64,000 bases of DNA, taken from contig JAIRVZ010000122.1 of NCBI GenBank assembly GCA_031253625.1, forward strand, positions 41,480 to 105,479, read 5' to 3'. This DNA comes from Dysgonamonadaceae bacterium. Lineage in GTDB: Bacteria > Bacteroidota > Bacteroidia > Bacteroidales > Azobacteroidaceae. Positions within the stretch are counted from its first letter, which is position 1, and every line of letters begins with the position of its first letter. Positions 27,416 to 37,417 of this stretch are shown here, in pieces. The notes beneath the pieces are model-generated. The model ran no database searches, was not told where the DNA came from, and saw only the letters and a program-made list of their open reading frames with translations. The position numbers and the translations under genes are program-made.

Positions 27416-27532
27416 CAGAAAAAACAAATTCGAACACTTGCATAGCCGTTACAATTTCTTCCGCATGCGTAATATCCTTTAGGTTTTGAAACATTTTTCA
27501 TGTACATTCGCAAAAAATAAAAGATTAGACAA

Positions 27533-29095
27533 ATGAAAAATATCTATTTAGCTATCATTCTTTTTATTTCCTTTATCCCCTGCAAAACAATATTTGCACA
27601 AGCATTCACAGCTTGGGGAGATCAAGGAAACGGCACTTATGTGAATCCTATCTTGAATGCCGATTATTCCGATCCGGATGTAATTCGCTTTCAGGATAAA
27701 TATTATATGGTAAGCTCCGATTTTCATTATATCGGTATGCCGGTATTGGAATCCGACGATATGGTGAATTGGAAAATTATCAGTCAAATATACGATCGCT
27801 TTGATTTTCCCAAATGGGAAGAAAACGGACGGTATGCCGGTGGATCTTGGGCTCCTGCGATCCGTTATCACGACGGTAAATTTTGGGTATTCTTTTGCAC
27901 GCCCGATGAAGGTTTATTTATGAGTAACGCAACCGATCCGGCCGGACCGTGGTCGAAGTTGACTCATGTAAAAGATGTCCCTAAATGGGAAGATCCTTGT
28001 CCGCTTTGGGATGACGATGGGCAGGCATATCTGGGAAGAAGTCAGAAAGGAGCAGGCCCGATTATCATTCACAAAATGAATCCCGAAGGAACAGAACTTC
28101 TCGACGAAGGAAAAACTGTTTACACCGGGCCGGTAGCCGAAGGAACCAAATTCTTAAAAAAAGACGGATATTATTACTTAATAATTCCCGAAGGAAGTGT
28201 TCATGCCGGATGGCAAACGGTTTTGCATTCGAAAAATATTTACGGGCCATACGAAAAGAAAGTCGTACTCGAACAGGGAAGTACCGATATAAACGGTCCT
28301 CATCAAGGTGCATTGGTCGATACTCCCGAAGGTGAATGGTGGTTCTTCCATTTTCAACAGACAGAACCTCTCGGACGTGTTGTTCATCTTCAACCTGTTT
28401 TTTGGAAAGACGGCTGGCCCTACATGGGTGTAGATATCGATATGAATGGCATTGGAGAACCTGTGCGCGTATGGAAAAAACCAAATGTCGGCAAAATATT
28501 TCCAATCTCATTTCCGCAAACAGACGATGATTTTTCTTCTCCCCAATTAGGATTACAATGGCAATTCAATCACAATCCGGCAAACGATGCTTGGTCGCTG
28601 ACCGATAGAAAAGGCTATATAACATTCCACGCCTTGAAAGCGGATAATCTGCGCAATGCTCGAAATACGCTTACCCAAAAAAGCATGGGATATATTGGAG
28701 AAGCTGTCGTAAAAATGGACATTCGCGAATTAGCCGAAGGACAACGAGCAGGTCTGTGTTGTATGGGCAACTTATTTAACGGTATCGGAATTGTGCGAGA
28801 AAACGGAAAAAACTTCCTTTACTTGGAAAAGCACGGTGAGATAGAAAAATTACATCCCATCAAAGGAACAGACATTTATCTCAAAGCATCGTTAAATGCC
28901 ATAACAAACGAACATCAGCTGTATTATAGTCTTGACAACAAAAATTTTACTCCTTGCGGAAATGCTTACGCTCTGAAATTTGGTTTTTGGAAAGGCTCAC
29001 GCATCGGTCTATTCTCATACAATACTATAGAAGAAAACGGTAAAGTTTACTTTGATTGGTTTCGATACAAACATGATGGCAGTTCTGTTCGTTAA
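27533..29095 (+). CDS. Secreted GH43 family beta-xylosidase/alpha-L-arabinofuranosidase
   Basis: A 520-residue enzyme with a signal peptide (cleavage near IFAQ, residue 23). Residues about 36-330 are a GH43 five-bladed propeller with D47 (SDPDVI) as base, D154 (WEDPCPLWDDDG) and a candidate acid E203 (AEGTKFLKKDG). Residues about 340-515 form the concanavalin-like beta-sandwich common in GH43 beta-xylosidases. It acts on the arabinose or xylose parts of xylan by inversion; the exact substrate cannot be told. It is divergent from the CE15-like gene and convergent with the second GH43 gene (18 bp gap). Confidence 0.92.
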   Translation: MKNIYLAIILFISFIPCKTIFAQAFTAWGDQGNGTYVNPILNADYSDPDVIRFQDKYYMVSSDFHYIGMPVLESDDMVNWKIISQIYDRFDFPKWEENGRYAGGSWAPAIRYHDGKFWVFFCTPDEGLFMSNATDPAGPWSKLTHVKDVPKWEDPCPLWDDDGQAYLGRSQKGAGPIIIHKMNPEGTELLDEGKTVYTGPVAEGTKFLKKDGYYYLIIPEGSVHAGWQTVLHSKNIYGPYEKKVVLEQGSTDINGPHQGALVDTPEGEWWFFHFQQTEPLGRVVHLQPVFWKDGWPYMGVDIDMNGIGEPVRVWKKPNVGKIFPISFPQTDDDFSSPQLGLQWQFNHNPANDAWSLTDRKGYITFHALKADNLRNARNTLTQKSMGYIGEAVVKMDIRELAEGQRAGLCCMGNLFNGIGIVRENGKNFLYLEKHGEIEKLHPIKGTDIYLKASLNAITNEHQLYYSLDNKNFTPCGNAYALKFGFWKGSRIGLFSYNTIEENGKVYFDWFRYKHDGSSVR

Positions 29096-29113
29096 ATGTT
29101 TAGAAAAAAATCG

Positions 29114-30703
29114 TTATTCTGTTTGATAATCAAACCAATCGTAAAATGCTTTTGCTTGGGTGGGTTTTCCGTTAGAGGAGGTATATAAACCTATCATTAC
29201 TCCTGTGAATCCACCTGCTACTTCTGTAGCCAAATAACGGGTGTCTAATCTTCCTAATTCGGCAAACTGCTGTGTTTCAGGATCTGCAAAAGAGAATGCG
29301 TATTGATAAGGATTTCCTTTTATTCTGAATAAAATCTTATTACCATCTACAATTTGCTCCGCTATAACAAACGAAATAGAACCTAAACGAAGACGCAATT
29401 GAATAAGATTTCTATCACCTGCTTTCTTCAATAACAAATCGTAATGATGCGTATTGTTTTGAATCAGAGTCATGCCGGCTTCCTCATTATCTTCGGATGA
29501 TTGAAATTCCAACGAAGTAGTTGCTGTAAAATCATGTTCCGTTTGACGGCGACCAACGAATGAAACAGCCTCCGTTTCATCTAAAGTAAATGGAGATGCT
29601 GTGATACGTAAATGGCCTTTTCTCTCTGTCAAAGAATAATTTTCTCTTATCGGATTTCGCAGATATTGCCATTCAAAACCCAATTTATCTTTATCGAAAT
29701 CTACACGCACAGGTGCTTTTTCGAAAGGATGTAAAGGCAAAGTAGGAACTTCCATATTTATGCTTATCGTTCCGTTGCCGTTTACTTGAGGCCAGCCGTT
29801 TGTAGGCCAATCCACAGGAGCAAGATATGTTTCGCGACCAAGTACATGATAGTAGGCATATACCTGTGTAACCCTGAAACCAAGGAAAACCATCCACCAC
29901 GAACCATCTTGAGCTTGTACGAGGTCGGCATGACCAACACCTTGAATCGGAAATCCTTGAGCAATTCGATTGGCATGTGTCAATATTGGATTTAACGGGC
30001 AAGAATCGTAAGGACCATAAATGCTTCTGCTCCGTGCAATAGTAGCACTGTGCATATATTCGGTACCGCCTTCACCTATCATCAAATAATAAAAACCATC
30101 TTTTTTGTAAACGTGGGGAGCTTCGGGAAAACGTCCACCGGTGCCGCCCCAAACAAGTCGTTCAGGACCAAGCACTTTACCTGTTTTAATATCTATCGGA
30201 GTAACACGAATTCCTTCGTTGCCTTGTGTTACAAAATATGTTGTACCATCTTCATCCCAAAAAATATCAGGGTCAATACTGTCTATTGCCACCCAAATCG
30301 GTTCGCTCCAAGGTCCTGCCGGATCTGTTGTTGTACAGTAGAAATTACCTCCTGCCGATACATTGGTACAGATGACATAAAACACACCTTCGTGATAACG
30401 AATGGAAGGCGCAAACAAACCACCCGAAGCATTTACCTGATGCAATGGCAACTGCGAATCGCGAGTCAAACAATGTCCTATTTGTTTCCAATTGACAAGG
30501 TCTTTACTATGATAAATCGGTAATCCCGGGAAATATTCAAAGGAAGAAGTTACCAAATAATAATCATCACCGACACGACAAACACTTGGATCCGGATTAA
30601 AGCCGGGAATTACCGGATTTTTATATCCGGTTTGTGCCTCTACAGACATGCAAACAATCGCCATAAGGGCAATGACAACAATTGAGAATTTCGTACGTTT
30701 CAT
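29114..30703 (-). CDS. Secreted GH43 family beta-xylosidase
   Basis: A 529-residue enzyme with a signal peptide (cleavage near VEAQ). The GH43 domain (about 27-320) has the full triad: base D38 (FNPDPSV), D144 (SIDPDIFWDEDG) and acid E194 (RFPEAPH). The opening NPVIPGFNPDPSV, DYYLVTSSFEYFPGLPI is typical of the GH43 beta-xylosidase group. A beta-sandwich follows (about 335-525). It belongs with the xylan cluster around it. The two GH43 enzymes differ strongly in sequence, so they probably have different linkages as targets. Confidence 0.93.
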   Translation of the reverse strand: MKRTKFSIVVIALMAIVCMSVEAQTGYKNPVIPGFNPDPSVCRVGDDYYLVTSSFEYFPGLPIYHSKDLVNWKQIGHCLTRDSQLPLHQVNASGGLFAPSIRYHEGVFYVICTNVSAGGNFYCTTTDPAGPWSEPIWVAIDSIDPDIFWDEDGTTYFVTQGNEGIRVTPIDIKTGKVLGPERLVWGGTGGRFPEAPHVYKKDGFYYLMIGEGGTEYMHSATIARSRSIYGPYDSCPLNPILTHANRIAQGFPIQGVGHADLVQAQDGSWWMVFLGFRVTQVYAYYHVLGRETYLAPVDWPTNGWPQVNGNGTISINMEVPTLPLHPFEKAPVRVDFDKDKLGFEWQYLRNPIRENYSLTERKGHLRITASPFTLDETEAVSFVGRRQTEHDFTATTSLEFQSSEDNEEAGMTLIQNNTHHYDLLLKKAGDRNLIQLRLRLGSISFVIAEQIVDGNKILFRIKGNPYQYAFSFADPETQQFAELGRLDTRYLATEVAGGFTGVMIGLYTSSNGKPTQAKAFYDWFDYQTE

Positions 30704-30745
30704 GCTTTTTCTTAGATTTTAATGAATTTGTTTTTTGAGAAAAAG

Positions 30746-30753
30746 CAAAGATA
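30746..30753 (-). promoter_or_regulatory. Putative -7 box of the second GH43 gene
   Basis: On the minus strand this reads TATCTTTG (TAnnTTTG), 42 nt upstream of the start codon. A -33 box is not evident. Confidence 0.35.
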
Positions 30754-30776
30754 TTGAAATTTTCTGATTTACACTG

Positions 30777-33431
30777 TTATTCGTTCTTAAACATCAAGCT
30801 ATCTCCCATCTTATCTATCACAATCGGTTTGTTTCGATCAATATTTTGCGACAGAATTTCTTTCGATAATTGATTCAAAACATATTTTTGGATAACCCTT
30901 TTCACCGGACGCGCTCCAAACTGCGGATCATATCCTTCTTCGGCAATAAAATCGACCGCAGCATCAGTATATTGAAGAAATATTCCGCTCTGTTCCAAAC
31001 TTTTAGAAATTCCTTTCAATTGCATAAACACAATTTCTTTGATTTCTTTTTCGTCCAAAGGTGCAAACATGATAATTTCGTCTATACGGTTCAAAAACTC
31101 CGGACGAACGGATTGTTTCAACAAATCCAAGACTTCGGTTTTCGTATTTTCAATGATTTCGTCATTGCGAGCAGAGCGAAGCAATCCAGTTTTATCATTC
31201 TGGTTTGCTTCGGGCTTTGGCCCTCGCAATGACGGGCGCTGAATTTTTTCAAAATTTTCGCGAATTATTTGCGAACCCATATTCGACGTCATAATGATAA
31301 TCGTATTCTTGAAGTTCACTACACGTCCTTTATTGTCGGTCAAGCGGCCATCGTCCAATACTTGCAACAAAACATTGAACACATCGGGATGCGCTTTTTC
31401 GATTTCGTCGAAAAGTACTACGGAATAAGGCTTGCGACGAACAGCCTCCGTCAGTTGCCCGCCTTCTTCATAACCGATATATCCCGGAGGAGAACCAATC
31501 AAGCGGGTAACACTGAATTTTTCCTGATATTCGCTCATGTCGATGCGAGTCATCATATTTTCATCATCGAATAAATATTCGGCCAAAGCTTTCGCCAATT
31601 CCGTTTTACCTACACCGGTTGTTCCGAGGAAAATAAATGAACCGATCGGCCGTTTGGGGTCTTGCAATCCTGCGCGGCTGCGACGCACAGCATCCGAAAC
31701 AGCAGTAATAGCTTCATCCTGTCCCACAACTCTTTCATGTAGTTCATCTTCCAAGTGCAAGAGTTTTTCAGTTTCACTTTGCATCATTTTCCCGACAGGA
31801 ATACCCGTCCATTTGGAAACAACATCGGCAATATCATCCGAATCAACTTCTTCCTTAATCATTGCCGAAGAACCTTGCATCTGATTTAATTCTTGCTGGA
31901 ATTTATCGATTTCTTCCTCTTTTTGTTTCAGTTTTCCGTAACGGATTTCAGCAACTTCGCCGTAATCGCCTTCACGCTCGGCACGTTCGGCCTGATATTT
32001 CAGGTCTTCGATTTCTATTTTATTTTGTTGAATTTTATTGATAATCTCTTTTTCGGATTGCCACTTCGCATTGAATTTACTTTCTTCCTCTTTCAAATCG
32101 GCAATTTCTTTATTGAGATATTCCAATTTGGCCGTATCGTTTTCTCTCTTGATGGCCTCGCGTTCGATTTCCAATTGAGTGATTCTTCGAGTAATTTCGT
32201 CCAATGCTTCGGGTACGGAATCGACTTGCATACGCAAACGTGCGGCAGCCTCATCCATCAAATCGATGGCTTTATCCGGCAAAAAACGGTCGGTAATATA
32301 TCTGCTCGAAAGTTGAACGGCAGCGATGAGTGCATCGTCTTTGATACGGATTTTATGATGATTTTCGTATTTTTCTTTCAAACCGCGCAAAATGGAAACA
32401 GTATCGGCTTCACTTGGTTCATCGATCATTACTGTTTGGAAACGGCGTTCCAAAGCTTTGTCTTTTTCGAAATATTTTTGATACTCATCTAAAGTGGTTG
32501 CTCCGATAGAACGTAATTCACCACGCGCCAAAGCCGGTTTCAAAATATTGGCGGCATCCATGGCTCCTTCGCTTTTTCCGGCACCGACCAAGGTGTGAAT
32601 TTCATCGATAAAAAGAATAATCTCTCCATCGGATTGCGTTACTTCATTTACAACCGATTTCAAACGCTCCTCAAATTCGCCTTTATACTTGGCTCCTGCA
32701 ATCAAGGCACCCATATCCAACGAATAAATTTGTTTGGATTTCAGGTTGTCGGGCACATCACCACGTACAATACGGTGAGCCAAACCTTCGGCAATGGCCG
32801 TTTTACCGGTTCCGGGTTCGCCTATTAAAATCGGATTGTTTTTTGTTCTGCGACTGAGGATTTGGAGCACCCGACGAATTTCTTCATCACGTCCGATAAC
32901 TGGGTCAAGTTTACCCAAACGCGCCCTTTCATTCAAATTAATCGCATATTTGGATAAGGACTGATAGGTATCCTCGGCAGATTGATTGGTTACTTTGTTT
33001 CCTTGGCGAAGCGCATCGATGGACGCTTTCAATTCTTTTTCCGTCACTCCCGCATCTTTCAGGATGTTAGAAACGGAACTTTTTTCAGAAAACAACGCCA
33101 AAATAAGATGCTCCAAAGAAACATACTGGTCACCCATTTTTTTGCAATAATCGACCGCCTTTTGTAGTACGGCATTCGTTTCGCGACTTAAAAAAGGTTC
33201 TCCTCCCGATACTTTCGGGAAAGATTCTATCTCTCTATCCAAAATTACATTGATATTTTGGATATTTACACCCAACTTTTGGAAGATGAAATTGGTGATA
33301 TTTTCGCCTTCTTCCAAAATGGCCTTCATTAAATGAGCCGGTTCAATAGATTGCTGATTATTACTTCTTGTTAAGTCAATCGCCTTTTGAACAGCTTCTT
33401 GTGATTTAATTGTGAAATTATTAAAGTTCAT
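30777..33431 (-). CDS. clpB: ATP-dependent disaggregase ClpB with a repeat-derived insertion
   Basis: An 884-residue Hsp100 chaperone that resolves protein aggregates with DnaK. It has the N-terminal Clp repeat domain (1-150), AAA1 with Walker A GEPGTGKT, the coiled-coil middle domain (about 410-525) and AAA2 with GTTGVGKT. The C-terminal region is intact ([16 protein letters not shown]). Residues about 733-758 ([13 protein letters not shown]... LLRSARND) do not belong to the family; they are encoded by a palindromic repeat at 31161-31233 that was inserted in frame between IRENFEKI and EIIENTK. Without it the length would match normal ClpB. Start chosen by homology ([14 protein letters not shown]). 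Confidence 0.96.
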   Translation of the reverse strand: MNFNNFTIKSQEAVQKAIDLTRSNNQQSIEPAHLMKAILEEGENITNFIFQKLGVNIQNINVILDREIESFPKVSGGEPFLSRETNAVLQKAVDYCKKMGDQYVSLEHLILALFSEKSSVSNILKDAGVTEKELKASIDALRQGNKVTNQSAEDTYQSLSKYAINLNERARLGKLDPVIGRDEEIRRVLQILSRRTKNNPILIGEPGTGKTAIAEGLAHRIVRGDVPDNLKSKQIYSLDMGALIAGAKYKGEFEERLKSVVNEVTQSDGEIILFIDEIHTLVGAGKSEGAMDAANILKPALARGELRSIGATTLDEYQKYFEKDKALERRFQTVMIDEPSEADTVSILRGLKEKYENHHKIRIKDDALIAAVQLSSRYITDRFLPDKAIDLMDEAAARLRMQVDSVPEALDEITRRITQLEIEREAIKRENDTAKLEYLNKEIADLKEEESKFNAKWQSEKEIINKIQQNKIEIEDLKYQAERAEREGDYGEVAEIRYGKLKQKEEEIDKFQQELNQMQGSSAMIKEEVDSDDIADVVSKWTGIPVGKMMQSETEKLLHLEDELHERVVGQDEAITAVSDAVRRSRAGLQDPKRPIGSFIFLGTTGVGKTELAKALAEYLFDDENMMTRIDMSEYQEKFSVTRLIGSPPGYIGYEEGGQLTEAVRRKPYSVVLFDEIEKAHPDVFNVLLQVLDDGRLTDNKGRVVNFKNTIIIMTSNMGSQIIRENFEKIQRPSLRGPKPEANQNDKTGLLRSARNDEIIENTKTEVLDLLKQSVRPEFLNRIDEIIMFAPLDEKEIKEIVFMQLKGISKSLEQSGIFLQYTDAAVDFIAEEGYDPQFGARPVKRVIQKYVLNQLSKEILSQNIDRNKPIVIDKMGDSLMFKNE
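31161..31233. repeat. Palindromic repeat element inserted in clpB
   Basis: The 73-bp element is bounded by perfect 11-bp inverted repeats GTCATTGCGAG (31161-31171) and CTCGCAATGAC (31223-31233), with a second inner pair CGAAGCAA / TTGCTTCG. This resembles widespread REP-like intergenic repeats with a GTCATTGCGAGG...CTCGCAATGAC form. Here it lies in a coding region and is translated without a stop. Confidence 0.85.
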
Positions 33432-33571
33432 ATTTTTTTATTTTAGGTGAACAGTACACGAAACAAGATACACGGTGCAAAATTTTTCGTGCACCGCGTA
33501 CCGTAGTACCGCGTACCTTTTTTAAACAACAAAAGGCTTGCCTTTGTTCAAAAAGTGACAATTTGGCAGAA
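33432..33571. repeat. Intergenic palindromic sequences between clpB and xseA
   Basis: This 140-bp gap has no gene. It holds nested palindromes: ACGGTGCA / TGCACCG around 33476-33499, the repeated GCGTACC units around 33497-33521, and AACAAAAGGC/GCCTTTGTT (about 33528-33549), which may be the terminator of xseA. The GC-rich units resemble interspersed repeats rather than regulatory sites. Confidence 0.55.
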
Positions 33572-34807
33572 TTATTCGACGATACTTTGAATTTCTCCCT
33601 TACTCAATTTTGTTGAAATCCGGTCTCCGCATTTCAAATCAGCAGCATTTTTCACCGCTTTACCATTTTTGAGTGTGATAGAATATCCTTTGGCCAAGAT
33701 ATATTCGGGAGAAGATAATTTGATAAAAGCCTCTTTTTCTTTGAGTTGAGATTCGGCCTCGTTCAGCCTGTTTTTTACGGCATGTTGTAGTCTCACCTTA
33801 TATAACTCCAAACCGGCAAATTGTTTTTCTAAGAGAGATAAAGCAGCATTGGGAATACGTATTGACAAATTTTGCAAGTTTTGATTGGCTTGATTTAATA
33901 TTTGCGTTGTTCCGGAAATGATGCTATCTTCTAAATCCATTAGTTCATTGCATGTTTCTTCGGTGTTTTCGATAAGAAAATCTGCTACTGCGGTAGGTGT
34001 TTTCGCTCTATGATAGGCAACTATATCTAAAACGGTATCATCTCTTTCGTGTCCGATTCCGGTGATGATGGGCAGCGGAAACTGGGCGCAATTGGCTGCC
34101 AACAAGTAAGAATCGAAAGACGACAGGTCGGATGTGGCTCCTCCGCCTCTGATGATGGCAACAACATCGAAAGCATCTTGATGTTGATATATTTTATCTA
34201 ACGCTTTGATAACAGAAGATTCCGTTTGTTCTCCTTGCATCAGGGTAGGAAACAATTTAGGATAAAAAACAAATCCGTATTTATTGTTGCTCAAATGTTC
34301 GGAAAAATCTTCGTAACCGGCAGCAGTAGGCGAAGAAATGATTGCGATACGCTGAGGAATTGACGGAAAATCCAACTCTTTGTTCATCGTTAAAATTCCA
34401 TCTTCCTCCAAACGGTTGATAATTTCTTGCCGTTTGCGTTGTAAATCTCCTAAGGTGTAAGTAGGATCAATATCGTAAACAGTTAATCCATAGCCGTATA
34501 ATTCATGAAAATCGATGCCCACACGTACCAAAGTTTTCAATCCGGAAGTAAAACTTTGTTTGGTTGTTTCTTCAAAATAAGGCTTAATCATTCTGAAGGT
34601 ATTATTCCATATATATCCTCTGGCTTTAGCGATTACAGCACCTGTTGATTCGTTTTTTTCGATAAATTCGAGATAACAATGTCCGTTGGAATGATTCACC
34701 CTCACATCGCTTGTTTCTGCGATTAGCCAGTACGTTTCCGGAAAATTTTCTTTAACAACTTCGCTGATAAGCCGGTTTAATTGGGATAAAGAAAGGGCAT
34801 TTATCAT
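33572..34807 (-). CDS. xseA: Exodeoxyribonuclease VII large subunit
   Basis: XseA is the catalytic subunit of exonuclease VII, which degrades single-stranded DNA. The 411-residue protein has the N-terminal OB fold (LSQLNRLISEVVKENF ... VRVNHSNGHCYLEF), the catalytic core (IAIISSPTAAGYEDF, IIRGGGATSDLSSFD, TGIGHERDDTVLD, RAKTPTAVADFL) and a coiled C-terminal half ending LAKGYSI. Its start overlaps the upstream subtilase gene by 4 bp (ATGA). The small subunit gene xseB, usually next, is not in the following 140 bp. Confidence 0.97.
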   Translation of the reverse strand: MINALSLSQLNRLISEVVKENFPETYWLIAETSDVRVNHSNGHCYLEFIEKNESTGAVIAKARGYIWNNTFRMIKPYFEETTKQSFTSGLKTLVRVGIDFHELYGYGLTVYDIDPTYTLGDLQRKRQEIINRLEEDGILTMNKELDFPSIPQRIAIISSPTAAGYEDFSEHLSNNKYGFVFYPKLFPTLMQGEQTESSVIKALDKIYQHQDAFDVVAIIRGGGATSDLSSFDSYLLAANCAQFPLPIITGIGHERDDTVLDIVAYHRAKTPTAVADFLIENTEETCNELMDLEDSIISGTTQILNQANQNLQNLSIRIPNAALSLLEKQFAGLELYKVRLQHAVKNRLNEAESQLKEKEAFIKLSSPEYILAKGYSITLKNGKAVKNAADLKCGDRISTKLSKGEIQSIVE

Positions 34808-36414
34808 TTGAGAAATTTTTGTACGGCTTGTTTATCTCCTTGCCGGATGTAGGCAATGTATACACCCTGATTCAGATTATTTAAGTCGAGGGGCATTGTT
34901 ACATCTTTGTCTTGGGTAATCAGTTGCCCTTGCGCGTTGAAAATCATCAAGCTAACTTTCTCACAATCTGCATTTTTCGCATACAAACAACCTGTTATCG
35001 TATCAAAAAAAAGCAATGTATTACTTTTGGCAACTTCGAAAATATCCGTAACGTTTTCGGTATACGCTTTGCCCACATCAGGGATTCCGTATCCATACTC
35101 AAAATCAGGATTTACATATCTATCGCCAACACTTTTCATCAAAGCAATTATTTCTTTACTCGTTTTATGTGGTAACGCTTGCCATAAACAGGCTCCCATC
35201 CCTGTTAAAATCGGTGATGCAAAAGACGTTCCGCTGGAACGAGATACACTTCCATTGACTCCGATGATAGTAGCTGATTCTCCCATGGCACATAAATCAG
35301 GCTTGACTCGTCCATCGGCAGAAGGCCCGCGAGAAGAAAAAGCAGCAATAACACCTTGGGCATTGACGGCTCCAACAGTTATGATATTTTCCGCATCGCT
35401 CGGAACAGTTATTTTTCCCCATAGTTTGTTCCCTTCGTTTCCGGCTGAATTGAAGACCAACATTCCTTTGTTTCCGGCCATAGCTGCGGCTCTACTTGCC
35501 GGGATTGTATGCCCATCTAATTGCTCATGTGTATGATTCATCGATGGGTCATCGAATGTAGAATAACCTAAAGAAGTATTAACCACATCAATACCAATGC
35601 TATCCGCATATTCCATAGCAGCAACCCAATAATCTTCCTCTACGGGAAATTCTTCTTTCTCAACTTCGGTTTTGAATAAATAATAATCCGCCTCAGGGGC
35701 CGTTCCGATCATTACACCTTGCTGATTGGCAAGCATACAAGATAATACCGTCGTTCCATGACCTTCTGTTATTCTTAAAGGATCTACCGACTTGTGCGTA
35801 AAATCTTTAACCTCTTTTATCCGGTCGAAATCGAACGCCGGAATCAAATCGCTGTTTTGAAAACCTATATCTAACACTGCAATTGACATACCTTTACCCT
35901 TAAATCCGGCATCGTGAAGTAAAATTCCATTCAGCATATTTATTTGAGTATATCCCTCCCCATATATATTCTCATCTGCCGAAGGAGAATAATCGGGCGA
36001 TTCGAAAACGACAAACTCATTTTGTTCCGGATTAAGTAAAGTTGGAGACAGACTTCCTTTCCTAACACAGTAAAGCGTATCTACAAAAATCAAATTTTTC
36101 AGTGCAGGAACGGCCGATGAATCAGGAAGATATACCGTAACGGTTTTTACCCATTTGCTTGTAGCCTTGATTAATGCTCCGGTTGCTTTGATTTCTTCTA
36201 AATAAAGCGGATCGATAGGAAAATCCGTACTGTCGATAGCAATTCCTTGCCGCAGTCTTCTTTCTATTGATTTTTCAGATAAATACGACAATGGATTTTC
36301 TATCGTATAAGGAGGATTTCCCTTGTCTTTGAGTTCGATACGAAACATATAGCCTTCGCAAAAAGCCGAAAAAGAGCAAAATAACAACAATATACTCAAT
36401 AAAATATTACGCAT
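34804..36414 (-). CDS. Secreted subtilisin-like (S8) protease with T9SS-type tail
   Basis: A 536-residue serine protease with a signal peptide (cleavage near SAFCEG). The catalytic triad is complete: D182 (VLDIGF), H219 (GHGTTV) and S397 (GTSFASP). A propeptide-like region covers about 25-150. The C-terminus (about 455-536) ends with MIFNAQGQ, NQGVYIAYIRQGD and VQKFLK, a likely type IX secretion sorting domain. It is upstream of xseA and its stop overlaps the xseA start by 4 bp. Homologous S8 genes preceding xseA are common in Bacteroidales, as far as I recall. Confidence 0.92.
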   Translation of the reverse strand: MRNILLSILLLFCSFSAFCEGYMFRIELKDKGNPPYTIENPLSYLSEKSIERRLRQGIAIDSTDFPIDPLYLEEIKATGALIKATSKWVKTVTVYLPDSSAVPALKNLIFVDTLYCVRKGSLSPTLLNPEQNEFVVFESPDYSPSADENIYGEGYTQINMLNGILLHDAGFKGKGMSIAVLDIGFQNSDLIPAFDFDRIKEVKDFTHKSVDPLRITEGHGTTVLSCMLANQQGVMIGTAPEADYYLFKTEVEKEEFPVEEDYWVAAMEYADSIGIDVVNTSLGYSTFDDPSMNHTHEQLDGHTIPASRAAAMAGNKGMLVFNSAGNEGNKLWGKITVPSDAENIITVGAVNAQGVIAAFSSRGPSADGRVKPDLCAMGESATIIGVNGSVSRSSGTSFASPILTGMGACLWQALPHKTSKEIIALMKSVGDRYVNPDFEYGYGIPDVGKAYTENVTDIFEVAKSNTLLFFDTITGCLYAKNADCEKVSLMIFNAQGQLITQDKDVTMPLDLNNLNQGVYIAYIRQGDKQAVQKFLK

Positions 36415-36434
36415 TTCTTCAATTATATCTATCG

Positions 36435-36442
36435 CAAAGTTA
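36435..36442 (-). promoter_or_regulatory. Putative -7 box of the subtilase-xseA operon
   Basis: On the minus strand this reads TAACTTTG (TAnnTTTG), about 21 nt upstream of the subtilase start. No -33 box stands out. Confidence 0.4.
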
Positions 36443-36494
36443 TTGTTTTATTTTTTATTTTCTCGAATAATGCCAAATTAAAGTATGTTTTTTG

Positions 36495-36502
36495 TACTTT
36501 TG
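36495..36502 (+). promoter_or_regulatory. Putative -7 box of dapA
   Basis: TACTTTTG matches TAnnTTTG and lies 21 nt before the dapA ATG. It shows that the upstream in-frame ATG at 36485 cannot be the start. A -33 box is not clear. Confidence 0.45.
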
Positions 36503-36523
36503 CGGAATCGTTTATCAACTTAT

Positions 36524-37417
36524 ATGGGACAAATCAATTTAAGAGGAATGGGGGTTGCCTTAATTACCCCGTTCAAAGAAGACGAAAGCGTAGATTACAA
36601 TGCTTTGATGCGGCTGGTTGATTACCAACTACAAAATGGCACCGATTACTTGGTAGTTTTGGGATCAACAGGGGAAACGGCCACTTTGAGTGCTGAAGAA
36701 CAAGCTGAAATCACAAAATTAGTAGTTAGTCGTGTAAAAGGCCAAATTCCTATTGTACTTGGAGTTGGCAGTAACAATACCAAAGATGTCGTTGATAGGT
36801 TGAAAAAAGACGATTATTCCGGCATCGATGCTATCCTTTCTGTTTGCCCATATTATAATAAACCCTCTCAAGAAGGTATTTATCAGCATTATAAAGCTGT
36901 TTCCGCAGCAACAAAATTACCAATTGTTTTATATAATGTTCCGGGAAGAACCGGTGTGAACATGACCGCTGAAACAACATTGCGTATCGCACGTGATTGT
37001 GAAAATGTGGTTGCAATCAAAGAAGCATCGGGGAATATCACTCAAATGGATGATATTATCAAAAACAAGCCTAAAAACTTTGAAGTAATATCGGGAGATG
37101 ACGGAATAACTTTTCCTCTAATTACCTTAGGTGCTGTTGGTGTTATCTCTGTGATAGGCAACGCCTTTCCGAAAGAATTCAGTCGCATGGTGCGATTGGC
37201 TTTAGCCGGTGATTATGCCAATGCGCTGACCATCCATCACAGTTTTACCGAACTTTTTGAGTTGCTGTTTGTAGATGGGAATCCTGCCGGAGTAAAAAGC
37301 ATGATGAGCATGATGGGATATATCGAAAATAAACTCCGTCTGCCTTTAGTTCCTACGCGCATCACTACTTACGAAAAAATCAAAGCCATTTTGAGCGAAT
37401 TGAATATCAAGTGTTGA
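36524..37417 (+). CDS. dapA: 4-hydroxy-tetrahydrodipicolinate synthase
   Basis: DapA condenses pyruvate and aspartate semialdehyde, the first committed step to lysine and diaminopimelate. The 297-residue TIM barrel shows GVALITPF, GSTGETATLS, the catalytic Tyr in LYNVPGRTG and the Schiff-base Lys K166 in AIKEASGN. I chose the ATG at 36524 because the upstream in-frame ATG at 36485 lies before the -7 box. The stop TGA shares one base with the start of the next gene (TGATG). Confidence 0.97.
   Translation: MGQINLRGMGVALITPFKEDESVDYNALMRLVDYQLQNGTDYLVVLGSTGETATLSAEEQAEITKLVVSRVKGQIPIVLGVGSNNTKDVVDRLKKDDYSGIDAILSVCPYYNKPSQEGIYQHYKAVSAATKLPIVLYNVPGRTGVNMTAETTLRIARDCENVVAIKEASGNITQMDDIIKNKPKNFEVISGDDGITFPLITLGAVGVISVIGNAFPKEFSRMVRLALAGDYANALTIHHSFTELFELLFVDGNPAGVKSMMSMMGYIENKLRLPLVPTRITTYEKIKAILSELNIKC

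Noticed and set aside
28065..28511. A 148-residue minus-strand frame within the GH43 gene
   Set aside because: It lies entirely within a confident GH43 domain and has no recognisable family features.
31893..32492. A 199-residue, Phe-rich plus-strand frame opposite clpB
   Set aside because: It is the complement of the Glu/Lys-rich coiled coil of ClpB, which gives Phe- and Leu-rich shadow frames.
34907..35536. A 209-residue plus-strand frame opposite the subtilase gene
   Set aside because: It is antisense to the catalytic region of a clear S8 protease; composition and lack of motifs mark it as a shadow.
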